In this document: piece by piece, positions 25,057 through 33,451 of the stretch | Layout: every line of letters begins with the position of its first letter | How positions within the stretch are numbered: position 1 is the stretch's first letter | Origin: Oscillospiraceae bacterium | GTDB lineage: Bacteria > Bacillota > Clostridia > Oscillospirales > Oscillospiraceae | Length of the DNA stretch: 49,695 bases | Direction of reading: 5' to 3' | Assembly (NCBI GenBank): GCA_017501695.1 | Contig: JAFVWL010000006.1 | Coordinates: 1-49,695 of the forward strand | Translations under genes and position numbers: made by a program | Notes under the pieces: model-generated | Seen by the model: only the letters and a program-made list of their open reading frames with translations | Told to the model about the DNA's origin: nothing | Databases searched by the model: none

Positions 25057-26143
25057 ATATTGCCTCCAGTAAAAACTGTTTTGACGCTCTTATGTGATCT
25101 TGAACAGGCTTTCTGACAGCCTCATAACTAATCGAGCCATAGTCTTCCATGGTCCTGCCGTTTACCCAAATACGATCCTGTAACCCAGTAAGATTCAGCA
25201 AACTATTCAGCCGTTCAAACAACGGTCTGTTTCCGGTCTGGAATGCCACAAAGGGCCTTTCAAAAATAACAGAGAACGCTAACGCATGAAACGAACTGGT
25301 AAAAATTATTTCCGCATGACTTATCAGCCAAAGAAACTGTTCCGGTCCACCCAGGGCATATTTTCCATTGCCTTTCAGCGTAACAACCCGGAGTCCTCTT
25401 TGTTTGGCATAAACTTCCGCAATCCCCTCAATATCTACATCATTATCATTATCATAACCATAGACAAACGCAAATCGCTCCGGTACTTGTGCAGGTGGCT
25501 TGCGCATTTTTTCCCAATGTTCCTTTTCCACAAGAAATACAGGGTCCATAACCTGAACACCGGAAATTCCATTTCGACGCAAAATATCCACGCCGGATTT
25601 CTCCCGGACACTGATTGCACTGAACTTTGGAAGATTCTTCTTGATTTGATTGACCCCAGCTTCATTCACGCAGTCTGCTCCAAAGCTTGCGGCATAGGCA
25701 ATTTTCTTTGCGGTTTCAGAAAATGCCAGATAGAATGCAGGATCCTCACCACACTTGTTATTTTCTGTTGCCCAAATCTGGTCGCTACCACAAATCAAAA
25801 CGTCATACTCGCCAATTTTCTGTAAGTCTTCAAAGGAGGTGCACCGTGGTTTTGTCAGGGCCAAATATTCTTTGTTAAATCGCTTGTAGCAATAGTATTT
25901 TGGCAGCAGAGAGCAGTTATAGGGAAATATTCTTGCACGATAGGCCCATCTGTGAATGCAGGTTTTCTGCCACTTGGGACTATCCACCCTCATAAAATCT
26001 ATAAGCCTGTACATATAGTCCGTTTTATAGTCAATGATCTTCACATTTTCCCCATTCTGTCCCAAAAAATGACGCAACGCATAGGCTTGCAGCGATGAAC
26101 CCGCATTGAACACATCATGGCAAGTGATAATTCCTATCCTCAT
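25040..26143 (-). CDS. Polysaccharide pyruvyl transferase-family protein
   Basis: This 367-residue protein starts MRIGIITCHDVFNAGSSLQ, with the family N-terminal loop (NAGSSLQAYAL) and later CGSDQIWATENNK near residue 115 and SSFHALAFSVIFERPF near 280. The ATG at 26143 follows GAAAGGACAGACGGAA and overlaps the stop of the GT2 gene before it by four bases. It belongs to the subgroup that occurs next to F420-dehydrogenase-beta-like Fe-S proteins, so it may do something other than classic pyruvylation. The gene is AT-rich like its partner. Confidence 0.83.
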   Translation of the reverse strand: MRIGIITCHDVFNAGSSLQAYALRHFLGQNGENVKIIDYKTDYMYRLIDFMRVDSPKWQKTCIHRWAYRARIFPYNCSLLPKYYCYKRFNKEYLALTKPRCTSFEDLQKIGEYDVLICGSDQIWATENNKCGEDPAFYLAFSETAKKIAYAASFGADCVNEAGVNQIKKNLPKFSAISVREKSGVDILRRNGISGVQVMDPVFLVEKEHWEKMRKPPAQVPERFAFVYGYDNDNDVDIEGIAEVYAKQRGLRVVTLKGNGKYALGGPEQFLWLISHAEIIFTSSFHALAFSVIFERPFVAFQTGNRPLFERLNSLLNLTGLQDRIWVNGRTMEDYGSISYEAVRKPVQDHIRASKQFLLEAIYGPKT

Positions 26144-27099
26144 TTCCGTCTGTCCTTTCGCAAAACAGTTGCTATTCTTGAAACGAACGGCTGTCCTTCC
26201 GTAATCTTCCATTTGTCTAATTTTCCGATTTTGGAATTTACAGCTACAGACGTCAAAAAGTTCTCGTATTCTTTAGGAAATCCTTTTTCCCCGTAGTATT
26301 CTGCCACTTTCCTCAATCCTGTTTTCAGCATCCGTAACTGTTCCGGAGCTTCCACTGTTCCAAAAAAGGACGCCCAGCAAAGTGCTGTTTCTATCGGTTC
26401 CGTAAGACCGATTTGAAGTTCTTGATAGTAGCGTTTTTTTAAAGAAAAGTGCTTTTCTTTTTTTTTGCTATCGGCCCTTCGGGTAACCTGTCCCTTGTGA
26501 ATGCGATACCTAAGTAAACAGTCTCGCAAATTGGATACCTTATATTTTTGCGAAACCCGCATCCAAAAACGATAGTCCTCTCTGCCTTCATACTCCATTT
26601 CATAGGATAATTCCGCGATCATACTCCTCCGCATCATAATAGTCGGATGAATGAACGGATTGGAGAGCGCCATTCTCAATCGGATAGACCTGTCGGTCTC
26701 TGGCACTTGTGTCATCTGTATTGTTTTGTCATCAGAGAAAATGGCCGCATTAGTCCCCAGAACCGCCACCTCTGGGTGGGCATCCAGGTAGGCGATCTGC
26801 TTTTCGAACCGCTGGGGTAAGGAGATATCGTCCGCGTCCATCCGGGCAATATATTCGCCCCGGGCCATTTCCAGCCCCCGGTTCAGGGTCGCCGCCACGC
26901 CCAAATTATTTTCGTTTTTCAGATAGACGATTCGGGGATCGTCATAGGACAGGATGATCTCCTCCGTCCCATCGGTGGAGCAATCGTTGAGGATGATGAA
27001 CTCAAAATCCCCGAAGGTCTGGCCCAGAATGCTGTCCATGGCCTCGCCAATGTATTGTTCGGCATTGTATGCCGGCATGATCACGCTGATTTTGGGCAT
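26140..27099 (-). CDS. GT2 glycosyltransferase with composition switch
   Basis: This 319-residue GT2 protein begins MPKISVIMPAYNAEQYIGEA; LNDCSTDGTEE and ARMDADDISLPQRF are donor and metal motifs of the subgroup that includes capsular galactosyl- and glucosyltransferases. Bases about 26750-27099 (catalytic part) are GC-rich, and bases 26140-26750 are AT-rich, so the acceptor half looks exchanged. It follows a DUF1919 gene by one base. Confidence 0.88.
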   Translation of the reverse strand: MPKISVIMPAYNAEQYIGEAMDSILGQTFGDFEFIILNDCSTDGTEEIILSYDDPRIVYLKNENNLGVAATLNRGLEMARGEYIARMDADDISLPQRFEKQIAYLDAHPEVAVLGTNAAIFSDDKTIQMTQVPETDRSIRLRMALSNPFIHPTIMMRRSMIAELSYEMEYEGREDYRFWMRVSQKYKVSNLRDCLLRYRIHKGQVTRRADSKKKEKHFSLKKRYYQELQIGLTEPIETALCWASFFGTVEAPEQLRMLKTGLRKVAEYYGEKGFPKEYENFLTSVAVNSKIGKLDKWKITEGQPFVSRIATVLRKDRRK

Positions 27100-27100
27100 A

Positions 27101-27709
27101 TTACTTCCCCTCGTTGAACCATTTTACATAGTCAAAACAGTCGAAATACTTTCTCCCGCTGAAGCCATCCACAAAAGCATCGCCATTGCCCACTTCCCCC
27201 TCCGATTCAAAGCCAGGGATGTACACGGCGCTGGCGATTTCCGGCCGGGGTACATGGGTGAACACCGCCTTGTTTTGATAGGGCAGGGCATCAAATTCCC
27301 GCAGGATTTCCTCGGTACAGTCGTCCCGGTCCGTCATCAGGACAAAGAGGTTGTCCCAGTTGATCCGGGCCTTTCTTCGCTCCCAGGCGGAAGCCGCTTC
27401 CTCCGAATCGGCGTAGTGCATGAAATGGAGGGTGATGTCCCGGAGCATGGCTACGGGATATGCCTTACCGGCATCCCGGCAAAATTCCAGCGGAGCGGCC
27501 AGATAGATCCGGGGCTGGCGGAGGAATTTCATGTAATCCTCCGCTGACAGGCACAGGTTCACAAAAGGCGACCGGAACGGGAGCCCCAGGTCATGGCAGA
27601 TACAGCCGCCGTTGCAGTTGCTGGAAAACAGGGAAAACTCCCGGTTTCTCAACCGGAGACGGTTGATGCCGTTGATCAGTTTGCGGAAGATATAGTTGGA
27701 GTAGGACAT
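27101..27709 (-). CDS. DUF1919-family exopolysaccharide protein, GC-rich copy
   Basis: This 202-residue protein belongs to DUF1919, proteins found in exopolysaccharide and capsule loci and possibly glycosyl- or acyl-transfer related. FSLFSSNCNGGCICHDLGL at residues 26-44 and RSPFVNLCL are family landmarks; DNLFVLMTDRDDC and FDYVKWF follow. The start is preceded by AAAGGGAGCTGCCCC. A paralogue lies directly before it in the operon. The molecular function is not established. Confidence 0.75.
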   Translation of the reverse strand: MSYSNYIFRKLINGINRLRLRNREFSLFSSNCNGGCICHDLGLPFRSPFVNLCLSAEDYMKFLRQPRIYLAAPLEFCRDAGKAYPVAMLRDITLHFMHYADSEEAASAWERRKARINWDNLFVLMTDRDDCTEEILREFDALPYQNKAVFTHVPRPEIASAVYIPGFESEGEVGNGDAFVDGFSGRKYFDCFDYVKWFNEGK

Positions 27710-27728
27710 GGGGCAGCTCCCTTTCTTT

Positions 27729-28376
27729 TCAGTGGTTTCCGTTATTTAGCCATGCCACATAATCGAATTGATCGATCTTCCGTTTTCCAGACAGTCCATT
27801 GAACAAGGTCAGGCCGCCCAGTCCATCCTCATAACCGCGAATGCAATATGCACTGGGATACTGAGGAAATTCTCGTTCCGTAAACGCGACTTTGTTCCGA
27901 TAAGGCAGTCGATCAAAACGGGCCACCAGATCCTCTTCTGCGGGATCATAGAATGCCCACATTATGAACAAGTTGTCCCTATTGATTCTTCGAGTCCGCC
28001 TTTCCCATTTCTCCTTCGCCTCAGCAAAGGATTTATAGTGCAGAAAGTGCATCTCCAAATCACCCAAATTGCACACAGGGTATTCAATCTCCGGTGTATG
28101 CTCCGGGTTTTTGCATAGCGTCAATTCCTGAGCCAGATAGTATTCCAAATTCTCACAGAAACGGAAAAAATGGTCTTTATAGAAATATAGGTTAATTGTA
28201 GGAGATCGAAACTGTTCTCCTAAATCATGTGTAATGATACCACCGTTACAGTTATTGCACAGCAAAGAAAAGCCGTGATTTTGTAGTCGCTCCCTGTTTT
28301 TTCTGTTGATAAAGAAACGAAGCAATTTATTCCACCGCAACGCGAATTTCGTATTGTATTTTGTCAAATCCCGCAT
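27729..28376 (-). CDS. DUF1919-family exopolysaccharide protein, AT-rich copy
   Basis: This 215-residue protein is a paralogue of the following gene: FSLLCNNCNGGIITHDLG, RSPTINLYFY, MHFLHYKSFAEA, RINRDNLFIM and FDYVAWLNNGN align along the entire length. The DNA is clearly more AT-rich than that of its sister, so the pair is unlikely to be a recent duplication. Basic residues near the N terminus (RFFINRKNRERL) suggest membrane association. Confidence 0.75.
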   Translation of the reverse strand: MRDLTKYNTKFALRWNKLLRFFINRKNRERLQNHGFSLLCNNCNGGIITHDLGEQFRSPTINLYFYKDHFFRFCENLEYYLAQELTLCKNPEHTPEIEYPVCNLGDLEMHFLHYKSFAEAKEKWERRTRRINRDNLFIMWAFYDPAEEDLVARFDRLPYRNKVAFTEREFPQYPSAYCIRGYEDGLGGLTLFNGLSGKRKIDQFDYVAWLNNGNH

Positions 28377-28382
28377 CTGTAT

Positions 28383-29357
28383 CTATCTCCCATGTTTCCA
28401 ATTGGCCAGCTTTGCCAGGAGGCACAGGGCAGTGACCTGCTTGTATTTCATCAGGTTCTGCCGCAGGTCCAGCTTCTCTGCCCGTTCAAGAACCTGCCGC
28501 AGGATTGGATCCTCACACAGGGCTTTCACCCGCTCCCGCCGTTGGGCCGCCGTCAGGGGCGAGGTTTTGTAATGGTAATTGTGGATCGCCCCCAGGGCGC
28601 TGCCCAGGAACTGCCGCTCATAGGCCCGGACATAGGAAACTTCTCCGTTCCAGGCCCTTTCCAGCACTGCCATCACCGCCAGATGGGCAGCTTTGGAGGC
28701 ATCAAAGTAATCCCCGTGGTACCGGTGCACCGCGCTGGCGCTGTGCATCAGCCGGTAATACAGAGGCGTTTTCAAATACCGCAGGCGTTCCGCCCGGCCC
28801 ATGGCCTGGAGGTTGAACAACCGGTCCTCGGAAAACTTGATCCCCTCCGGGAACCGGATATCCCCGATCAGGCTCCGCCGGTACAGGCACCGGCACACGG
28901 AACCCGCCATCAGGCACAGCAGTTCCGGGGTCATATCCTGCCGGGTCAGATTCGCGTCCCCGGACAGCAGAGGGATGGTATCCGGCTCGGTCCGTCCGTC
29001 GGCCCACACCGTCACCGCGTCCCACATCACCAGGTCCGCATTTTCCATACCTTCCAGGGCCATTTCATAAGTCTCCGGGGCAATATGGTCATCCGCATCC
29101 ACGAAGCCCACATATTCCCCCCGGGCCACATCCAGCCCCGCGTTCCGGGCGGCGGAAACGCCGCTGTTCTTTTGATGGATCACCCGGATCCGGGGATCCC
29201 TCTGTGCCCAGCGGTCACACAGGGCACCGGAGCCGTCAGTGGACCCATCGTCCACCAGGATCATCTCCCAGTCCTTCAGGGTCTGGGCCACGACTGAGGC
29301 CACACACCGGTCCAGATATTCCGCTCCGTTGTACACCGGCACAATGATGCTGACCAT
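28383..29357 (-). CDS. GT2 glycosyltransferase
   Basis: This 324-residue GT2 protein begins MVSIIVPVYNGAEYLDRCV, with VDDGSTDGSGALCD and FVDADDHIAPE. It is GC-rich and of the same subgroup as the tandem GT2 quartet, but outside their near-identity. It is 16 bases behind the polymerase-like gene and six bases before the DUF1919 pair. Confidence 0.88.
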   Translation of the reverse strand: MVSIIVPVYNGAEYLDRCVASVVAQTLKDWEMILVDDGSTDGSGALCDRWAQRDPRIRVIHQKNSGVSAARNAGLDVARGEYVGFVDADDHIAPETYEMALEGMENADLVMWDAVTVWADGRTEPDTIPLLSGDANLTRQDMTPELLCLMAGSVCRCLYRRSLIGDIRFPEGIKFSEDRLFNLQAMGRAERLRYLKTPLYYRLMHSASAVHRYHGDYFDASKAAHLAVMAVLERAWNGEVSYVRAYERQFLGSALGAIHNYHYKTSPLTAAQRRERVKALCEDPILRQVLERAEKLDLRQNLMKYKQVTALCLLAKLANWKHGR

Positions 29358-29373
29358 GCTGACCTCCTTTGCT

Positions 29374-30483
29374 TTAATGACGCTGCTTCAAATACCGCAC
29401 TCTTCCCACCAGGATGCCCAGGATCATGTAGGGCATCATATTGGGATTGCGGCCGATAAAGCCCAGCTCCACGGACTGCTGGACATAGATCACCAAAAAC
29501 GCGATCATGGCACCGCTGACACAAATATCTCCGGTATACTTCCGGGCATCGGTCAGGGGCAGCCAGAAGGACCAGATCCAGAATCCAAAGCCCACGAGGC
29601 CATAGCTGGTCAGACATTCCACCGCGCTGTTGTGCCAGTTGAAATGGCTCAGATATCCGCTGCCAAACAGGGGCTGCCGGGACCACAGCTCCAGGCCCTG
29701 GGCCCAGTAGGCCTCCCGGCCATTGAAGGCAGGCTTGCCCGTCTCTGCCACGCTCCATTCATTCAGTTCCTCCACCAGGGGCGCTCCCGCCAGGGAACCG
29801 ATCACCACCGCCACCGCCAGAGGCACCATCAGAGTCAGGAAAATACCGATCCGGCTCCGCAGCACCGGTCTGCTGGGGAGGATCCGGAAGATCAGCGGCA
29901 AAGACGCGGCGATGGCCATGATGCAGGACCGGGAGTCCGTAGGCCACAGCAAAACGCAATAGACCACACCCACGGTGATCAGCATAAACACACTCTGCTT
30001 GTCCCGGGCTCCGAAATAGGGGATGATGAAGGTCAGGAAGCTGAACAGCCCGATCATGGCGATATCGTTGGCATTCCAGCCGGACAAGGCATCCATATAG
30101 TTGAAGATAAAGAGAATGGCCGCCCCCAGCACCGCGTAGGCCGCGCCGGCCAAATACAGGTGCTTCCGCCGGACAGGGATGTTGGAGAATATATAGACCA
30201 CCAGATAGGCCCACAGGTAATCCCAGGCCCGCAGGCCGTAGCCCGCCCACCAGGACGACAGCAGGAATACCGCCCCCATACCCAGGTAAGTATAGAAATA
30301 TCGCTGCTCCACCAGAAGCCGGTTTTCCCGCCGGATCCGCTGCAGCACAAAGGCAGCCGCCAGCGCAGCCGCTGCCAACTGGGACAACTCGATGGTATGG
30401 TACGCCGTGCCCAGGCCGGTGCCGTTCAGGAGGTTCAGTCCCCAAACACCCACCATCAGCACGGTAAAGGCTATGGTCGTCAT
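29374..30483 (-). CDS. O-antigen polymerase/ligase-like membrane protein
   Basis: This 369-residue protein has about ten hydrophobic segments and one large loop between the later segments (residues about 240-285) that holds FNGREAYWAQGLELWSRQPL-like sequence and GSGYLSHFNWHNSAVECL. The pattern R-x3-W...P-x-FGxG...HN is that of the Wzy_C/WaaL superfamily, which polymerises or ligates lipid-linked glycans outside the membrane. Because the operon exports by an ABC transporter, a ligase-like role is at least as likely as polymerisation. The start has GGGAGCGCCT. Confidence 0.82.
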   Translation of the reverse strand: MTTIAFTVLMVGVWGLNLLNGTGLGTAYHTIELSQLAAAALAAAFVLQRIRRENRLLVEQRYFYTYLGMGAVFLLSSWWAGYGLRAWDYLWAYLVVYIFSNIPVRRKHLYLAGAAYAVLGAAILFIFNYMDALSGWNANDIAMIGLFSFLTFIIPYFGARDKQSVFMLITVGVVYCVLLWPTDSRSCIMAIAASLPLIFRILPSRPVLRSRIGIFLTLMVPLAVAVVIGSLAGAPLVEELNEWSVAETGKPAFNGREAYWAQGLELWSRQPLFGSGYLSHFNWHNSAVECLTSYGLVGFGFWIWSFWLPLTDARKYTGDICVSGAMIAFLVIYVQQSVELGFIGRNPNMMPYMILGILVGRVRYLKQRH

Positions 30484-30496
30484 AGGCGCTCCCGTA

Positions 30497-31366
30497 TCAA
30501 ATGTTTCTGAAAATTTTGTAGTACAGCCGGAATACCGGCCCCAGGACCCGGCCCAGGGCCACCGTCAGGCCGTGCTTTCCCCCATATTCCAGCTCCCGGT
30601 TCCCGCTGATGCTCCGGAAGCACCAGTATTTCCCGGCGCAGACCAGCCGGGAAACGAGACTCCGCTGCAGGTCGATCCGCTGAAGGAAGTACAGACAGAA
30701 CCCATTTGGGCTGCTCCGCATGAGGTTGTCCGTGCTCCGGGAATAGCCGTCGGGCTGGTATTCGCAAACGGTAATGACCGACCGCAGGAGGGCAAACCAG
30801 CCCTCCCGGTCCATCCGGTCGTAGATCACACTTTCTCCCATGAACTTTTCTCCCGGAAAGACAGGGAAGGGATATTCCCGGGCAAAATCCGTCCGGAAGA
30901 CCAAGGTAAATTCCCCGGTGCAGCCGTAGTCCATGGACAGGCTATGGAGCTTCACCTGGTCCGGCTCCTGCGGGAATGCCCAACTGAGAAGGTTGCCCCG
31001 GATGTCCGTCTTATAGGCCACGACCCCTTCCGGAGGATCCCGTTCCTCGAAAAACGACAAAAGCGTGGCAACAGCGCCGTCAGCCAGGTAATCATCGGAA
31101 TCCACACAAAGGAACCACTCTCCCCGGGCCTGCTCCAGGGCCAGGTTGTGGGCCGTATGCTTGCCGCCGTTTTCCTTGCGGATATAGCGGACCGGGAAGT
31201 CCTGCTCCCGGGTAAATTCCCGGGCCACCGCTTCCGTTCCGTCGGTGGATCCGTCGTCCACGATCAGCCACTCGAAATCATGGCAGGCTTGGTATTGCAG
31301 GCTCCGGTACAGCCGGGGCAGAGTCTGAGCCCGGTTGTAGGCGGGCGTAAATATCGTCAGTTTCAT
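30497..31366 (-). CDS. GT2 glycosyltransferase, short type
   Basis: This 289-residue GT2 protein begins MKLTIFTPAYNRAQTLPRLY, with VDDGSTDGTEAVA and CVDSDDYLADG. RKENGGKHTAHNLAL near residue 80 is typical of a subgroup often found in Clostridia and Lactobacillales capsule loci. Its ATG overlaps the acetyltransferase stop (ATGA). Confidence 0.87.
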   Translation of the reverse strand: MKLTIFTPAYNRAQTLPRLYRSLQYQACHDFEWLIVDDGSTDGTEAVAREFTREQDFPVRYIRKENGGKHTAHNLALEQARGEWFLCVDSDDYLADGAVATLLSFFEERDPPEGVVAYKTDIRGNLLSWAFPQEPDQVKLHSLSMDYGCTGEFTLVFRTDFAREYPFPVFPGEKFMGESVIYDRMDREGWFALLRSVITVCEYQPDGYSRSTDNLMRSSPNGFCLYFLQRIDLQRSLVSRLVCAGKYWCFRSISGNRELEYGGKHGLTVALGRVLGPVFRLYYKIFRNI

Positions 31367-31914
31367 ACAACATATCCCATACCGTCTGACAATGCTTTCT
31401 TCTGACGCATTTTCTTTTCTTGATCAACATTGCCGCGAAGCGTAAAAGACTCGTCGAAACACGGTCTTTTTTCCATGTTCGTCTTATGCTTCATCAGGTA
31501 TTCCTCGGTATCACATATCTCTTTTGCGGGGTTTCCAGCATATACCTTACCCGCCGGAATATCTTTGGTCACAACAGAGCCTGCACCAATAATCACATTG
31601 TCGCCAATGGTCGTGTTCGGCAGCACGATTGATCCCGCTCCAACAAAAACGTCATTGCCAATGGTAACGCGGCCAATTTTGGCATACCCCAATGCCCGAC
31701 AAGTACTGGCATCATGGGCCAGTATCTGAACACGGGGACCAAATGTTACATTATCACCGATGGTAATCAACCAGCAATGAGATGGGTCCAAATCATAGCC
31801 CAGTTGTGGATTAAAATTCTTTCCAACTGTCAAGCCCATTTTGACAAGGCGCTCTACAGTGTACTGGCCACGAAGGCGGAAAACAAATTCCCTGATTATA
31901 TGTTTTATGGACAT
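31363..31914 (-). CDS. Left-handed beta-helix O-acetyltransferase
   Basis: This 183-residue protein has the hexapeptide repeats of the maltose/serine acetyltransferase type between residues about 50 and 135 (IGDNVTFGPRVQILAHD, VTIGNDVFVGAGS, TTIGDNVIIGAGSVV, VYAGNPAKEIC). HDAST holds the family histidine. It should O-acetylate a sugar of the glycan with acetyl-CoA. I chose the ATG at 31914 because AGGAGGAAAACT precedes it; a longer frame begins at 31956 without a site and would overlap the GT32 gene. The gene is AT-rich. Confidence 0.87.
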   Translation of the reverse strand: MSIKHIIREFVFRLRGQYTVERLVKMGLTVGKNFNPQLGYDLDPSHCWLITIGDNVTFGPRVQILAHDASTCRALGYAKIGRVTIGNDVFVGAGSIVLPNTTIGDNVIIGAGSVVTKDIPAGKVYAGNPAKEICDTEEYLMKHKTNMEKRPCFDESFTLRGNVDQEKKMRQKKALSDGMGYVV

Positions 31915-31931
31915 AGTTTTCCTCCTGTTCT

Positions 31932-32639
31932 TTATTTCCTCAACCACATAAAGCAATCCTTACCGAAAAATCGGTGGAAGGGGCGGGCGATTTTGGTCCT
32001 AAGCCGCTCCATTGGGGAGATCCAGCTCTGGCTGTACCAGTGGACGGACACCGTGTTGGCGGTGCGCTTCAGCTCTCCGGTGGCAGGATCATAAGGATTC
32101 AGCCAATCCGCAGGCAGGATTTTGGCCCCGGCCACAATCTGTTCCCGCCCATCCAGTTTCAGTCCCAGCTTCACCAGAGCTTTCGTATTCAGGCCCGGAC
32201 AGGCTCTCAGCGGGTACTCCCCCGTCCCGTCAGGTTCCAGAGTCTCATATTCCCGGACCATAGCCGCCACCGCGGGATGGCCTGCCACGGCTCCAAAGCC
32301 CAGGCCGGATGCCACATAATTAGGATTTTCGAATCCAAAGAAGGCTTCATTTTCCCCAAGGTCATCCAGACTTTTGACCAATTCCACATCCGTATCCAGG
32401 TACACGCCGCCAAACTCCTCCACGACCTTCAGCCGTACAAAGTCACTTAGAAACGCCCATTTCCGCGAACGCAAACAATAGGCAGCGTAAGGATACTCCT
32501 CCACCGGAAAATTGGACTCATTCCACATCCGCAGTTCCCAATCCGGGCAAAACTTCCGCCAGCTTGCGATGCATTTTTTCGCCAGGGGCGGCAGCTCCTT
32601 GCCGCCGAACCAGCAGTAGTGGATGATCTTGGGGATCAT
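31932..32639 (-). CDS. GT32-type glycosyltransferase with DxD motif
   Basis: This 235-residue protein begins MIPKIIHYCWFGGKELPP and carries LSDFVRLKVVEEFGGVYLD followed by TDVE, the DxD metal motif near residue 85. This is the Gly_transf_sug/GT32 pattern of capsular sugar transferases. It starts one base after the end of the preceding GT2 gene. Donor and acceptor are unknown. Confidence 0.87.
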   Translation of the reverse strand: MIPKIIHYCWFGGKELPPLAKKCIASWRKFCPDWELRMWNESNFPVEEYPYAAYCLRSRKWAFLSDFVRLKVVEEFGGVYLDTDVELVKSLDDLGENEAFFGFENPNYVASGLGFGAVAGHPAVAAMVREYETLEPDGTGEYPLRACPGLNTKALVKLGLKLDGREQIVAGAKILPADWLNPYDPATGELKRTANTVSVHWYSQSWISPMERLRTKIARPFHRFFGKDCFMWLRK

Positions 32640-32640
32640 G

Positions 32641-33447
32641 TCAATTCCTCCCTAAACGCTTCTTATGCAGGACTGTATACACCGGCATGGGCAGCAGGCC
32701 CACCAGAATGGGCCGCAGGGCCCGGACATAGCCCCACAGGGGCAGCTTCAGCACCCGCACCGCCTTGGTGATGGCTCCGGCTTCGTTGAGCCGGTAGCAG
32801 AATTTCCGCCGGGAAATGGCGTCCCGGCCATCCCGCATATGGTACAGAGCATCGTCAATGTTCACGCCCCGGTATCCGGCGGCGTAGAGCTTGACCCACA
32901 GGTCATAATCCTCCACCCGAAGGAACCGCTCCTCCTCGGTATAGCCCCCTACTGCAACCATGGCCTGCCGCCGGACCATGCAGGCCCCGTGGCAGAAGGG
33001 TGTGCCGTAGAGAAAATCCGTTTTTTCAGGCCGCGGCTTCACATGGCACCGGCCCCAGGTGCCCCCCTCGTCAAAATAGGTCATGGCGGTGCTGACCACA
33101 GCCAAATTCGGGTCCGTTTCCAGCACCGCAAGCTGCCGGGCGAACCGGTCCGGGTCGCACAGGTCGTCTCCGTCCATCCGGGCCACGAATTCCCCCCGGG
33201 CCGCCGCCAAGCAGCGGTTCAGGGTGTGGTTCAGGCCCATGTTCTTTTCGTTGCGCAGGAGCACGATCCGGTCCGGGTACTGCCGCCGGAAGGACTCCGC
33301 CACCGCATATGTATCATCCCGGGAACCGTCGTCGCAGAGAATCAGCTCCCACCGTGTCTCCGTCTGGGCCAGGATGCACCCAATGGCCTCCCCCAGAGTA
33401 GCCGCGCAGTTGTATATCCCCATGAGGACAGAAATTTTCGGGTCCAT
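32641..33447 (-). CDS. GT2 glycosyltransferase
   Basis: This 268-residue GT2 protein begins MDPKISVLMGIYNCAATLGE, with CDDGSRDDTYAV and ARMDGDDLCDPDRF. I chose the ATG at 33447 because GAGGAGTGAGGGC precedes it; a GTG at 33462 would overlap the preceding gene and has a weaker site. It is of the same subgroup as the gene at 26140-27099. Confidence 0.87.
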   Translation of the reverse strand: MDPKISVLMGIYNCAATLGEAIGCILAQTETRWELILCDDGSRDDTYAVAESFRRQYPDRIVLLRNEKNMGLNHTLNRCLAAARGEFVARMDGDDLCDPDRFARQLAVLETDPNLAVVSTAMTYFDEGGTWGRCHVKPRPEKTDFLYGTPFCHGACMVRRQAMVAVGGYTEEERFLRVEDYDLWVKLYAAGYRGVNIDDALYHMRDGRDAISRRKFCYRLNEAGAITKAVRVLKLPLWGYVRALRPILVGLLPMPVYTVLHKKRLGRN

Positions 33448-33451
33448 GCCC

